A stretch of DNA of 64,000 nucleotides from DATAZK01 sp963731205 (GCA_963731205.1 CAVSUJ010000001.1:1178001-1242000); one strand, 5' to 3'; shown: positions 8,236 through 16,774, counted from the stretch's first letter. Translations and numbers: made by a program. The notes: generated from the sequence alone by a model not told the origin.

Positions 8236-9799
8236 TGATCCGCTCCTTGAGTGCGCGGGCGTCGAGCTTGCCGCTCGACAACATGGGGACGTCCTGATCG
8301 GCGAGAAAGACGATGCGCTGCGGCACTTTGTACGCCGACAGTCGCGCCCGCAGAGCGCGTCGCAATGCGTCGACGTCAGGCTCGGGATGGCCGGCCGGTA
8401 GCCGGACGGCAGCCGCGACGAGCTCGCCGCGCTCGGCGTCAGCGACGCCGACCACGTGCGCGACAAAGGTGGTCTCCTCGAGGATCGCGGCCTCGACCTC
8501 GCGGGGTGAGACGTTAGCCCCCGCCGTCTTGATCATGTCGCCGCTGCGGCCCGTGAAGTAGCAGAAGCCCTCGTCATCGACGTGGAAGAGGTCGCCGGTG
8601 TGATACCAGCCATCGGCGTCGAACGTCTCGTGGCGCTCGCGCCCGTAGTAACCCTCCATCAGGAACGGGCCGCGAAAGCACAGCTCCCCGACCTCGCCCA
8701 CGGCAAGCTCCACACCACTTTCAGGATCGACGATTTTGGCCTCGAACCCCGGCGCCGGTCGGCCGAACGAACCGCGTCGTGATTCGGGCTGATCGCCCTC
8801 GTCCTCGCTCACCAGGCAGACGCTCCCGGCCTCGGTCATGCCGAGCATGTTGTGCCGCAGCTCCGGATCGGCGGCCCGGACGTCGGCCGGCATGATCGGC
8901 CACAGGTTGCCGCGCCGGATCGAACTCAGATCCCGCTGCGCGAATGTCGGATCCTTCGGCAGGTGGGCCACCGTCCCGGCGAAGCCGTTCACCATGGTCG
9001 GCTTGGTGGCCTCGAGCAGGTCGAGCACCTCGGCGGGTTCGACGGCGTTGGAGCAGACGAGCGTGGCACCGGCGAGGAGCGTCCCGAGCAGCCCGTACGC
9101 GAACCCGCCGATCCAGAAGAACGGCGAGTTGGAGAACAACACTTCGGCCGGGTCATAGCGCCTGATGGCGTTGAGGTTGTCGAGGTGGCGCAGCAGCGCG
9201 CCGTGCTGATGGATGACTCCCTTGGGTGCGCTGGTGGATCCCGATGTGTGGACGATGACGAGCCGGTCGGCGGCGACCACCGTCGCTTCCGCGGCCTGCA
9301 GGGCGGCGTCCGGGATCGCCTGCCCGGCTGCGGCGATCGGCTCCGAGGCGAAGAAGACGTGTCGCAGTGCAGGCGCGTGGACGTTGTGCAACGGCGAGGC
9401 GTCCGGGTCCAGGCCCGGCACTGCCTCACGAAGCGCTTGCACGTAGTCGCGGCGGCGGTAGCTCGCCGCCCCGAGCAGGATCTCGATGTCGGCGCCGCGG
9501 AGAAGGCCATGCAATTCCGGTGCGGTCGAGAACGTGCTGAGCGGTACGGCGATCGCGCCGATCCGTGCGGCCGCCAGGCACCCGACGACGAAGTCGGCGC
9601 CGTTGGGGTAGAGCAGTGCGACGCGGGTGCCCTTGCCGGCTCCACAGGCCAGCAAACCCTTGGCCAGCGCGGCGGACCGGACCTGCGCGTCGGCGTAACT
9701 GAGGACCTCGTCGTCGCAGATCAGCAGGGCGTGGTCACCGCGCGCCGCCGCCTGCTCGCGCAGCCGCGCCGGCAGCGTCAGCGAACGTGCTGAAGTCAC
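8225..9799 (-). CDS. AMP-dependent acyl-CoA synthetase (ligase)
   Basis: A 524-residue adenylate-forming ligase. Motifs: IVHTSGSTSAPKGV (P-loop, about 180), NMLGMTEAGSVC (A5), YHTGDLFHVDDEG (A7), FTGRSGDMIKTAG (hinge) and PMLSSGKLDARAL with the catalytic lysine near the end. It probably activates a different acid from its paralogue downstream. Start is GTG 9799, preceded by GGCGGAGCGCACC, and GTGA is shared with the stop of the upstream thioesterase gene. A longer in-frame extension to 10039 lies inside the thioesterase gene and has no ligase similarity. Middle gene of the minus-strand operon. Confidence 0.88.
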   Translation of the reverse strand: MTSARSLTLPARLREQAAARGDHALLICDDEVLSYADAQVRSAALAKGLLACGAGKGTRVALLYPNGADFVVGCLAAARIGAIAVPLSTFSTAPELHGLLRGADIEILLGAASYRRRDYVQALREAVPGLDPDASPLHNVHAPALRHVFFASEPIAAAGQAIPDAALQAAEATVVAADRLVIVHTSGSTSAPKGVIHQHGALLRHLDNLNAIRRYDPAEVLFSNSPFFWIGGFAYGLLGTLLAGATLVCSNAVEPAEVLDLLEATKPTMVNGFAGTVAHLPKDPTFAQRDLSSIRRGNLWPIMPADVRAADPELRHNMLGMTEAGSVCLVSEDEGDQPESRRGSFGRPAPGFEAKIVDPESGVELAVGEVGELCFRGPFLMEGYYGRERHETFDADGWYHTGDLFHVDDEGFCYFTGRSGDMIKTAGANVSPREVEAAILEETTFVAHVVGVADAERGELVAAAVRLPAGHPEPDVDALRRALRARLSAYKVPQRIVFLADQDVPMLSSGKLDARALKERISAR

Positions 9800-10446
9800 G
9801 GTGCGCTCCGCCGCGGGGAGACCGGGGCGAGCCGGGCCCGATCGCCCGCCACGGCCTGCATCGCGGCGCTGCACAAAGGCTTCTCGGGCCTGTCCGGACG
9901 GAGCAATCGCGCTCGCGAGGTGATGCGGGTGTCGTCGACCTCGCGGTCGATCTCGAACGTCAGCGCCTCGAAGAGGGGGGTCGGCCGGTGGTACTCGACG
10001 AGCAGCGAGGTCGTCTTGCCGGCCACCCCGACATCGCAATTGTGATGCTGGATCACGCAGTCGAAGAAGGTCGCGAGCACGCCGCCGTGCACGATGCCGG
10101 GCGGCCCTTCGAAGGCGAGTGGAAAGGTCACCGACCCCGTGGCTCGAGCGCCGTCGATCTCGATCGCGTAGACCGGAAAGGCGGGGTTGTAGGCACCGAT
10201 GTCACGGCTGTGATCGAGATACACCCGACGCTCGGCGCCCGCATCGACGCCCACCCGCGGCGCCAGGTCACCCGGCGCGACGGCTTCCAACGATGCGTGG
10301 GCGCTGCGCAGATCGGCAATCAGCTGCGCGACCGCGTCGTCCTCGCCCTCCATCGCCACGACGAGCCCCGCCACCCGCCGCAGCAGCGCCGCCGCCTCCT
10401 GGGTCTGCGTCAACGGCTCGACGCCGAACGTCCAGCGCTCGGTCAT
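9796..10446 (-). CDS. Hotdog-fold (PaaI-like) acyl-CoA thioesterase
   Basis: A 216-residue protein with one hotdog domain in its C-terminal two thirds. The PaaI/THEM-type active-site segment is FEGPPGIVHGGVLATFFD (about 112-130), followed by TTSLLVEYHRPTPLFE. The N-terminal 80 residues are helical and not obviously part of the domain. Such enzymes cleave acyl-CoA thioesters, either to recycle CoA or to remove dead-end intermediates. It sits between two acyl-CoA ligase genes and overlaps each by four bases (ATGA upstream, GTGA downstream), so it is made together with enzymes that form the bond it cleaves. Confidence 0.8.
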   Translation of the reverse strand: MTERWTFGVEPLTQTQEAAALLRRVAGLVVAMEGEDDAVAQLIADLRSAHASLEAVAPGDLAPRVGVDAGAERRVYLDHSRDIGAYNPAFPVYAIEIDGARATGSVTFPLAFEGPPGIVHGGVLATFFDCVIQHHNCDVGVAGKTTSLLVEYHRPTPLFEALTFEIDREVDDTRITSRARLLRPDRPEKPLCSAAMQAVAGDRARLAPVSPRRSAP

Positions 10447-11918
10447 CGCGCCGCCTCATGCTCGGCGATCAGCCCGCGGACAGCCGACAGGTCGACCTTG
10501 CCCGACGGCGTGCGCGGAAGCTCGTCGACGATGCGCAACACGGTCGGAATCTCATAGCGGGCAAGCACTTTCGAGGCGTCAGCGAGCAGCTCGTCGGAGG
10601 TGACCGAGCCGGCGCCGGGCCGCAGCTCGACAGCAGCGACCGGCACCGCGCCGAGACGGGGATCGTCCATTCCGACGACGGCTGCGGTGTGCACGCGAGG
10701 GTCTGACTCCAGCGCAACCCGTACGTCATCCGGCAGCACCTTGAATCCTCCGCGGATGATGGCCTGATCGGCCCGGCCGAGGATCCAGAGGAAGCCGTCG
10801 GCGTCGAGTCGGGCGAGGTCGGTGGTCCGGTTCCAGGCCAGCTCGTCGCCGAGTTGGCGAGCCCGCACCTCCAGGACGCCCGGCGTCGCAGGCGGCAGCG
10901 GCTCACCCGTCTCCTGGTCGACGACGCGAAGTTCGCAACCGGCATGGGCGCGTCCGACGCTTCCTCGCTTGGCTGCCCAGAACTGCTGGTGATCCTTGAG
11001 GTTCCAGCCCGCGACGCCGCCGCCGAACTCCGTCGCCGCATAGGTGACGAGCACAGGCACTCCATACTTGGTGAAGAACGCATCGGCGTCCTCGGGCGAC
11101 AGAGGCGCTGTGCCGGAGATGACCGACCGGACGCTCGCCAGATCCTCCGGGTCGAGATCGGCGTCCAGGATCATCCGCAACGCGGTGGGTACCAGGCTCA
11201 CCGTCGTCGGCCGGTGCCGGCGTACCGCATCGACCCAGTCGTCCACCGTGAACTTCGGCAACAGGCAGAACGAGCGCCCGTCGGCAACGCACTGCAGCAC
11301 CCGGAAGAGTCCGCCCAGATGCACGAGCGGCGCGTTGATGACGGCCACGCCCGAGCGCAGCTTCAGCTCGACCTGCTTGGCGCTCTCGTAGTGCTTCGCG
11401 CCGGCGAGCACCCGCCAAAGCGTCTCGTACGTCAGGGGAATCCGCTTGGGCGGACCGGTCGTCCCGCTGGTGAGCATCTCGACCGCCACGCCCGGAGCGA
11501 ACGTCGTCGCGGTCTGCGGCACCCGGTCAGTCACCGTCGCCGCGCCCAGCGCCTCGCTGCTGATCCACCGCACCTCGCCGGGCCGCGGCGCCAGCGCCTC
11601 GAGATCTTCGGACGTGCCCGCGACTGTCCCAACCCCCAATTCGGCGAGGTCGGTGCGCACCCGGTCGATTCCGCGCCCTGGATTGACCGTGACCACGCAG
11701 GCGCCGGCGCTGATCAGCCCGATGAGCAGACCGACGTGTTCCGGGCGGTTGCGCAGGAGCAGCGCCACCCGCTCCCCCGGCGCAACCTCAGAGCCCAAAA
11801 GCCTTGCCGAATCAGCGATCTGGCCCCAGGTGAACCACTCGCGGGTGAATTCCAGCGCGGGCGCGGCGGGATCGAGGGTGAGGATCTGCTGGATCCGATC
11901 AGTGAGCGGCGCGGTCAC
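10443..11918 (-). CDS. AMP-dependent acyl-CoA synthetase (ligase)
   Basis: A 491-residue adenylate-forming ligase, shorter at the N-terminus than its neighbours. The P-loop is MLTSGTTGPPKRIPL (about 155), with an unusual Arg-Ile after the lysine. Others are VTYAATEFGGGVAGW (A5), TTDLARLDADGFLWILGRAD (A7/hinge) and PRTPSGKVDLSAV (catalytic lysine). It is more divergent than the two ligases downstream and may act on a different class of acid. Start GTG 11918 shares GTGA with the hydratase stop; a GAGG lies upstream. The 3' end overlaps the thioesterase start (ATGA). Confidence 0.87.
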   Translation of the reverse strand: MTAPLTDRIQQILTLDPAAPALEFTREWFTWGQIADSARLLGSEVAPGERVALLLRNRPEHVGLLIGLISAGACVVTVNPGRGIDRVRTDLAELGVGTVAGTSEDLEALAPRPGEVRWISSEALGAATVTDRVPQTATTFAPGVAVEMLTSGTTGPPKRIPLTYETLWRVLAGAKHYESAKQVELKLRSGVAVINAPLVHLGGLFRVLQCVADGRSFCLLPKFTVDDWVDAVRRHRPTTVSLVPTALRMILDADLDPEDLASVRSVISGTAPLSPEDADAFFTKYGVPVLVTYAATEFGGGVAGWNLKDHQQFWAAKRGSVGRAHAGCELRVVDQETGEPLPPATPGVLEVRARQLGDELAWNRTTDLARLDADGFLWILGRADQAIIRGGFKVLPDDVRVALESDPRVHTAAVVGMDDPRLGAVPVAAVELRPGAGSVTSDELLADASKVLARYEIPTVLRIVDELPRTPSGKVDLSAVRGLIAEHEAAR

Positions 11919-12709
11919 CGAAACCTCGGGGGTGGCCGGTCGGCGCCGCGCTCCGCGACCTCGGCGGAGCCGATGGGGTTGCCGATGCGCGTGTAGATGA
12001 GCCCCTGCTCCATGGCTGCGCGGTAAGGCCGATCGAGCGATTCCCAGATTGCCCGCACGGTGCCCTGGGTCGCCGCCGTCGGCTTGCGCGCGATGCCGGC
12101 AGCGATCTCGTGCGCGCGCCCCCACAATGCCTCGCGCGTCACGACCTCCGTCACGATGCCGATGCGCAACGCGGTCTGCGCCGTCACACGCTCGTCATTG
12201 CCCGACAGCGCCATCCGTAGCGTTTCACCGAGGCCGATCCTGCGCATCAGCCCCACGGGTTCGAGCGCCGAGACCAGACCGTAGGTCACGTGGGAATCGA
12301 AGAAGGTGGCGTCGTCGGAGCAGATGATGATGTCGGACTCGTTGAGGAAGTAGAACGCGCCGGCCGTGCATATTCCCTGGACAGCACAGACCACCGGCTT
12401 CCAGACCTGCAGCCACTTCGGGCTCAGCGAGCGGCCCGGATCCTCGTGATTCCAGATGTCATCGGGCTGGCCGTAGGGCTTGCTGGTGTCGAGCCCGGAG
12501 CAGAACGCGCGGTCACCGGCCGCCCGCAGCACCACGGCATGCACCGAAGGGTCGGTCTTCACGCGGTGCCAGACGTCCTGCAGCTCCTCACACATCTGGC
12601 GGTCGAACGCGTTGAGCACCTCGGGACGGTTCAGCGTGATGGTCGCGACGTGATCGTCAGCCGTCTCGTAGATGACCTTCTCGTACGCGCCGCTCACCGG
12701 CATCGCCAT
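11915..12709 (-). CDS. Enoyl-CoA hydratase/isomerase (crotonase) family protein
   Basis: A 264-residue crotonase. Fold markers: LNRPEVLNAFDRQM, RAAGDRAFCSGLDTSKPYG and AVQGICTAGAFYFLNESDI. Both hydratase glutamates seem absent: the Glu144 region reads FFDSHVTYGL (His) and the Glu164 region ETLRMALSG (Arg). The segment FFDSHV is also seen as FFDPHV in the gene just upstream, so the two form a subfamily and probably do not catalyse simple hydration. Start at ATG 12709 (or 12703, ATGGCGATG); no strong ribosome site, consistent with coupling to the upstream gene it overlaps by 16 bp. Confidence 0.84.
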   Translation of the reverse strand: MAMPVSGAYEKVIYETADDHVATITLNRPEVLNAFDRQMCEELQDVWHRVKTDPSVHAVVLRAAGDRAFCSGLDTSKPYGQPDDIWNHEDPGRSLSPKWLQVWKPVVCAVQGICTAGAFYFLNESDIIICSDDATFFDSHVTYGLVSALEPVGLMRRIGLGETLRMALSGNDERVTAQTALRIGIVTEVVTREALWGRAHEIAAGIARKPTAATQGTVRAIWESLDRPYRAAMEQGLIYTRIGNPIGSAEVAERGADRPPPRFR

Positions 12710-13497
12710 TCGGGCTGGCGTTTCTCGACAAACGCCAACGGCCCTTCCTTCGCGTCGTCGGTGCGCACCACCCGCTCCCGGAACGCCTCGGCGAGGATCT
12801 CGGCCTCGTTCAGCGGGAGGTCGAGGCCCTTGCGGATCGCCAGCCGGGTGCCGCGCACGGCGAGCGGCGCATTGCGGTTGACCGTCGCGGCGATCTCGCG
12901 CGCCCGGTCCATCAGCTTGTCGTGCTCGACCACTTCCGACACCAGGCCGAGCTGATACGCGCGGTCGACCTTCATGCGTTCGTGGCGTCCCATGAGGGCC
13001 ATGCGCATGGCGATGTGTGTCGGCAACGCCCGGGCCAGCCGGACGACCTCGCGCGCCGATACCAGCCCGATGCTCACGTGGGGGTCGAAGAACTCAGCGC
13101 GGTCCGAGGCGATGACGATGTCGCCAGTGGTCACCCAGTCCAGCCCGGCACCGCAGCAGAGGCCGTTGATCGCCGCGAGCACCGGCTTGGTCATCGTGCG
13201 AAACGGCGGGGTGCCCTCCTGCGGTGCCTCCCACTGCGGGTACGTCGACAGGTAGGGCTCGTCGTAGATGACCCGGCCGTCCTCGGGGATCTCGGTCACA
13301 TCGGCACCGGCGCAGAAAGCCCTCCCCTTGCCGGTGACGATGAGGATCCAGACGCCCTCGTCGGCCTCGGCCATCGCGTAGGCATTGCGCAGCTCGCCGA
13401 CCATTTCGGGACTGAGCGCATTGAGCTGATCCGGCCGGTTGAACGTGATCGTCGCCACGCGGTCGGCGACCTCGTAGTCGATCGTCGCGAAGTTCAT
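12694..13497 (-). CDS. Enoyl-CoA hydratase/isomerase (crotonase) family protein
   Basis: A 267-residue crotonase and the first gene of the 13.5-3.7 kb operon. Markers: FNRPDQLNALSPEM, VTGKGRAFCAGADVTEIP and AAINGLCCGAGLDWVTTGDI. As in the next gene, the Glu144 position is His (FFDPHVSIGL) and Glu164 is Arg (IAMRMALMG). The paired crotonases may form a hetero-oligomer, which is inference. ATG 13497 is preceded by GGGAGAGG; a GTG at 13515 is in frame but less well placed. The promoter region up to 13639 is shared with the divergent crotonase gene and holds an AACATC-type palindrome. Confidence 0.85.
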   Translation of the reverse strand: MNFATIDYEVADRVATITFNRPDQLNALSPEMVGELRNAYAMAEADEGVWILIVTGKGRAFCAGADVTEIPEDGRVIYDEPYLSTYPQWEAPQEGTPPFRTMTKPVLAAINGLCCGAGLDWVTTGDIVIASDRAEFFDPHVSIGLVSAREVVRLARALPTHIAMRMALMGRHERMKVDRAYQLGLVSEVVEHDKLMDRAREIAATVNRNAPLAVRGTRLAIRKGLDLPLNEAEILAEAFRERVVRTDDAKEGPLAFVEKRQPEWRCR

Positions 13498-13577
13498 GAC
13501 GACAGCCTCTCCCACCCCGGTTCGCCTGTGACAGACACCTCAGCGCATCCCGTCCGGCCAGCCGCCCGGAGCATGGA

Positions 13578-13591
13578 AACATCCAGATATT
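13578..13591. promoter_or_regulatory. Palindromic operator candidate (AACATCCAGATATT)
   Basis: AACATCCAGATATT matches the perfect palindrome AACATCTAGATGTT at 12 of 14 positions. It lies in the divergent promoter region between two crotonase genes, about 49 bp before the plus-strand start and about 81 bp before the minus-strand one. Related copies occur at 14533 and 21626. The cognate regulator is unknown. Confidence 0.45.
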
Positions 13592-13639
13592 AAGACTAGG
13601 CTCCCGTGTCGTGCACGCGCAACGCTGGAGGCGAGACAG

Positions 13640-14527
13640 GTGACTGACCCCCGGGTGCTGCTCGATCGGGATGAGGCCACCGGCATCGCCCGGATCACGC
13701 TGAACAACGCCGAACGGCGCAACAGTTACGACGCGGCGATGCGCCAACAGATGGCCGAATACCTCGACGATCTCGCTGATGACGATGCCGTCAAGGTCGT
13801 CGTGCTCCGCGGCGAGGGCGGCGTCTTCAGCACCGGCGCTGATATGGGAAACGCCTACGGCTGGTACGGCAAGGGCGCCGAGAAGCCTGCTACCAATGGG
13901 GATCGGCCGGGGCGCGCGCGCCGGCCGAGCCAGCGGCGCCGGCTCGCGGTGGATCGTGAGGCGTTCAGCTTCTACCACAGCCTGATGGGCTACCCGAAGG
14001 TCACCGTCGCCGAGGTGAGGGGTTACGCCCTCGGCGGCGGCTTCGAGATGGCGCTCATGGCGGACATCTCGGTGGTCGCCCGCGATGCCAAAATCGGTAT
14101 GCCCGCCACCCGGTTCCTGGGCCCGGCGCTGGGCTCGCTGCACCTGTTCTTCCACCGGCTCGGGCCGGTGCTCGCGCGCCGCCTGCTGCTGACCGGCGAC
14201 ACCGTCGAAGCGTCCTCGTTCGAGCACCTGACGGTCTTCACCGAGGTCGTCGACGACGAGCGGGTCGCCCCGCGTGCCGACTGGTACGCCCGAAAGATCG
14301 CCAAGATGCCGGCCGATGGCATCGTCATGGCCAAGGAAGCCTTCCGGCTCGTGGAGCAGCTGCAGGCGTACTCGGGCGAAGAGGTCGCCAGCTATCTCTT
14401 CCACGCGTTCGGCACCAACCTGCAGTTCGAAGAGGACGAGTTCAACTTCGTGAAGGTGCGGGCGGCTCACGGCACCAAGCGCGCGTTCCAGCTGCGCGAC
14501 GAGCACTTCGAGGTCCCCGAGCCCTGA
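13640..14527 (+). CDS. Enoyl-CoA hydratase/isomerase family protein with basic insertion
   Basis: A 295-residue crotonase. Markers: LNNAERRNSYDAAM, VLRGEGGVFSTGADMGNAYG and VAEVRGYALGGGFEMALMAD. Between the first oxyanion segment and the second half there is an arginine-rich stretch of about 20 residues (from NGDRPGRARR, about residue 92), which standard members lack. Both hydratase glutamates seem replaced (GMPATRF and LARRLLLTG). Start GTG 13640 follows GGAGGCGAGACAG. The next gene on the same strand is an acyl-CoA ligase, 82 bp away and behind its own operator candidate. Confidence 0.82.
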   Translation: MTDPRVLLDRDEATGIARITLNNAERRNSYDAAMRQQMAEYLDDLADDDAVKVVVLRGEGGVFSTGADMGNAYGWYGKGAEKPATNGDRPGRARRPSQRRRLAVDREAFSFYHSLMGYPKVTVAEVRGYALGGGFEMALMADISVVARDAKIGMPATRFLGPALGSLHLFFHRLGPVLARRLLLTGDTVEASSFEHLTVFTEVVDDERVAPRADWYARKIAKMPADGIVMAKEAFRLVEQLQAYSGEEVASYLFHAFGTNLQFEEDEFNFVKVRAAHGTKRAFQLRDEHFEVPEP

Positions 14528-14532
14528 GCTCG

Positions 14533-14546
14533 AACATCTAGATCTA
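14533..14546. promoter_or_regulatory. Palindromic operator candidate (AACATCTAGATCTA)
   Basis: AACATCTAGATCTA matches AACATCTAGATGTT at 12 of 14 positions and contains the 8-bp palindrome TAGATCTA. It lies in the 82-bp gap between the crotonase and the ligase gene, 63 bp before the ligase start. It belongs with the sites at 13578 and 21626. Confidence 0.45.
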
Positions 14547-14609
14547 TTCGCGCCTCCAGGCCGGTCGGCTAGATTCGCCGCAAAGCCACGCACGCCCAGG
14601 AGACGCATC

Positions 14610-16148
14610 TTGCTGGAACACGTCAGCGCCTACGCCCAGAGCGCGCCCGACCGGCTTGCGGTCGCCATGGCCGACGGCAGCGCCACGCTCACCTACGCAG
14701 AGCTGAACGCCCGCTCCAACCAGCTCGCACACCACCTGCGCGCGATGGGTCTGCGCCAGGGCGATCACATCGCCCTGGTGCTGGAGAACCGGCTGCAGTT
14801 CTTCGAGGTGACGCTCGCCGCGATGCGCAGCGGCCTGTACGTCACGCCGATCAACTGGCACCTCTCGGCGGATGAGGCCGAGTACATCGTCAACGACTGC
14901 GGGGCGTCGGTCATCATCGCTACCGCCGCATTGCCCGAATTGACGAGCCGGCTCGGCCTCCCCGACGCGCCCGAACGGCGGCTGATGGTCGGCGGCACCG
15001 CTGAGACATCAGCGGGTTTCGAGGACTACGACAAGGCGCTCGCCGCCCAGCCCACCACGCCGATCGCCGACGAGAGCAGCGGCTCGTGGATGCTCTACTC
15101 CTCCGGCACCACCGGCAAGCCCAAGGGCGTCAAACCCGCCCGGGTCGGCGGCGAGATCGGCGCTCCGAGCGCCTTCGTCGGCCTGGTCCGCGGTCTGTAC
15201 GGCTTCAACGAGGGTGACGTCTACCTCTCCCCCGCGCCGCTCTATCACGCAGCGCCGGCCGGCTGGACCGACGCCGTGCTGCGGCTCGGCGGCACCGCCG
15301 TCGTCATGGACCGCTTCGATCCGGTCGAGACGTTGCGGGCCATCGAGCGTTTCCACGTCACCCATGTGCAGTTCGTCCCGACGCATCTCATCCGGCTGCT
15401 GAAACTGCCCGAGGAAGAGCGCAACCAGTTCGACCTGTCCAGCCTGCGCTACGCGGTGCACGCCGCCGCGCCGTGCCCGCCGGAGGTGAAGCGCGCGGCA
15501 ATCGAGTGGCTCGGGCCGGTGGTGTACGAGTACTACTCCGGCAGCGAGGGCGCCGGCTTCTGCGCCATCGGGCCCGAGGAGTGGCTGGCGCATCCGGGAT
15601 CGGTCGGACGCTCGCTGCTCGGGGCCGCCCACATCGTCGGCGAGGACGGCAAAGAGGTCGCCGCCGGCGAGACCGGGCAGATCTGGTTCGAGGGGCCGTC
15701 GCGCTTCGAGTACCACGGCGATCCGGCCAAGACCGCCGAAGCGTTCAACGAGCGCGGCTGGAGCACCCTCGGCGATGTCGGGATGCTCGATGAGGAGGGC
15801 TACCTCTACATCACCGACCGCGTCACCAACATGGTCATCTCCGGCGGCGTGAACATCTACCCGCGCGAGATCGAAGACGTCCTCGTCGGACACCCGGCCG
15901 TGGGTGACGTCGCCGTCGTCGGGGTCGCCGACCCGGACTTCGGCGAGGCCGTGCGCGCGATCGTCGAGCCGGCGCCCGGCGTGGTGGGCTCTGCGGAACT
16001 CGCGGACGAGCTCATCACGTACTGCACCGAGCGGCTCTCGAAGTTCAAGTGCCCGCGATCGGTCGTCTTCCTCGACGAGCTCCCCCGCCTGCCCACCGGA
16101 AAGCTCGCCAAGCGCCTGCTCCCGGCCGAGGCTTTCGCCGTCGGCTAG
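14610..16148 (+). CDS. AMP-dependent acyl-CoA synthetase (FadD-like)
   Basis: A 512-residue adenylate-forming ligase. It has the P-loop LYSSGTTGKPKGVKPA (about 165-180), A5 EYYSGSEGAGFC, A7 STLGDVGMLDEEGYLYITDR, hinge NMVISGGVNIYPREIE and PRLPTGKLAKRLL near the C-terminus with the catalytic lysine. It closely follows the FadD pattern used for fatty, steroid side-chain or aromatic acids; substrate unknown. Start is TTG 14610 behind CAGGAGACGCATC. The stop forms CTAG with the stop of the convergent isochorismatase-like gene. Confidence 0.88.
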   Translation: MLEHVSAYAQSAPDRLAVAMADGSATLTYAELNARSNQLAHHLRAMGLRQGDHIALVLENRLQFFEVTLAAMRSGLYVTPINWHLSADEAEYIVNDCGASVIIATAALPELTSRLGLPDAPERRLMVGGTAETSAGFEDYDKALAAQPTTPIADESSGSWMLYSSGTTGKPKGVKPARVGGEIGAPSAFVGLVRGLYGFNEGDVYLSPAPLYHAAPAGWTDAVLRLGGTAVVMDRFDPVETLRAIERFHVTHVQFVPTHLIRLLKLPEEERNQFDLSSLRYAVHAAAPCPPEVKRAAIEWLGPVVYEYYSGSEGAGFCAIGPEEWLAHPGSVGRSLLGAAHIVGEDGKEVAAGETGQIWFEGPSRFEYHGDPAKTAEAFNERGWSTLGDVGMLDEEGYLYITDRVTNMVISGGVNIYPREIEDVLVGHPAVGDVAVVGVADPDFGEAVRAIVEPAPGVVGSAELADELITYCTERLSKFKCPRSVVFLDELPRLPTGKLAKRLLPAEAFAVG

Positions 16149-16774
16149 CGGCCGGCCCAGGCGTCGATGACGGCGTCGGTGGTGGTGACGGTCGTCAGGA
16201 GTTTCAGGGTGTTGTCGATGACGGCGTCGGCGTACTCGCGCGGCACCCCGGCGACGGCGTCACGCGGGAGCACGAACTGATACGACGCGTTCACCGCATC
16301 CATCACGAAGTTGGTGATGGCGACGTTGACCGAGACGCCCACGCCGATGACGGTCCTGATGCCCATGTTGCGCAGCACCGCGTCGAGTTCGGTGCCGCCC
16401 ATCGGGCCGAGGCCGTGCCAGCGCGAAATGATCAGGTCCGAGTCGGCGGGCCCGAGCTCGGGGAGCAGGCTGGCGCCGGGGCTGCCTGGCGCGATCGCGT
16501 TGCCCACTCCCGCGGTCGTCCCGGCGAACAGGCGCGCGTTGCTGTTGGCGCCGAGGCCATCGGGATGGCGCTGCACGAGGCAGTGCACAACGGGCACGCC
16601 CGCTGCCCGGCCGGCGGTCAAAAGCCGTCCGATATTGGGGATCGCTTCCTTCTGCGCCTCTTCGGCGAGCACCGGCAGCCCGGCCTGCGGCCCGACGACC
16701 GCCCCCTGACACTCCTGCGTGACGATGGCCGCCCAGCGCGGATCGACGAGATCCGCCAGATCCGGAGCCGGCAT
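16145..16774 (-). CDS. Isochorismatase-fold protein lacking the usual catalytic triad
   Basis: A 209-residue protein with the isochorismatase/cysteine-hydrolase fold: AIVTQECQGAVVG at the start, then AAGVPVVHCLVQRH, ISRWHGLGPMGGTELDAVLR and a GVGVSVNVAIT loop. In active members these positions hold Asp (DMQ), Lys (the KPR-type motif) and Cys (GVxTDVCV). Here they read Glu, Arg and Asn, so the protein is either a non-catalytic relative or uses different chemistry. The replacements are conservative and the fold is intact, so this is not simple decay. It follows the amidohydrolase with a one-base overlap (TGATG) and is probably co-translated with it. Confidence 0.8.
   Translation of the reverse strand: MPAPDLADLVDPRWAAIVTQECQGAVVGPQAGLPVLAEEAQKEAIPNIGRLLTAGRAAGVPVVHCLVQRHPDGLGANSNARLFAGTTAGVGNAIAPGSPGASLLPELGPADSDLIISRWHGLGPMGGTELDAVLRNMGIRTVIGVGVSVNVAITNFVMDAVNASYQFVLPRDAVAGVPREYADAVIDNTLKLLTTVTTTDAVIDAWAGR

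Noticed and set aside
13094..14608. Open frame of 504 codons across two crotonase genes on the minus strand.
   Set aside because: It runs antisense to one real gene and out of frame in another, and has no domain.
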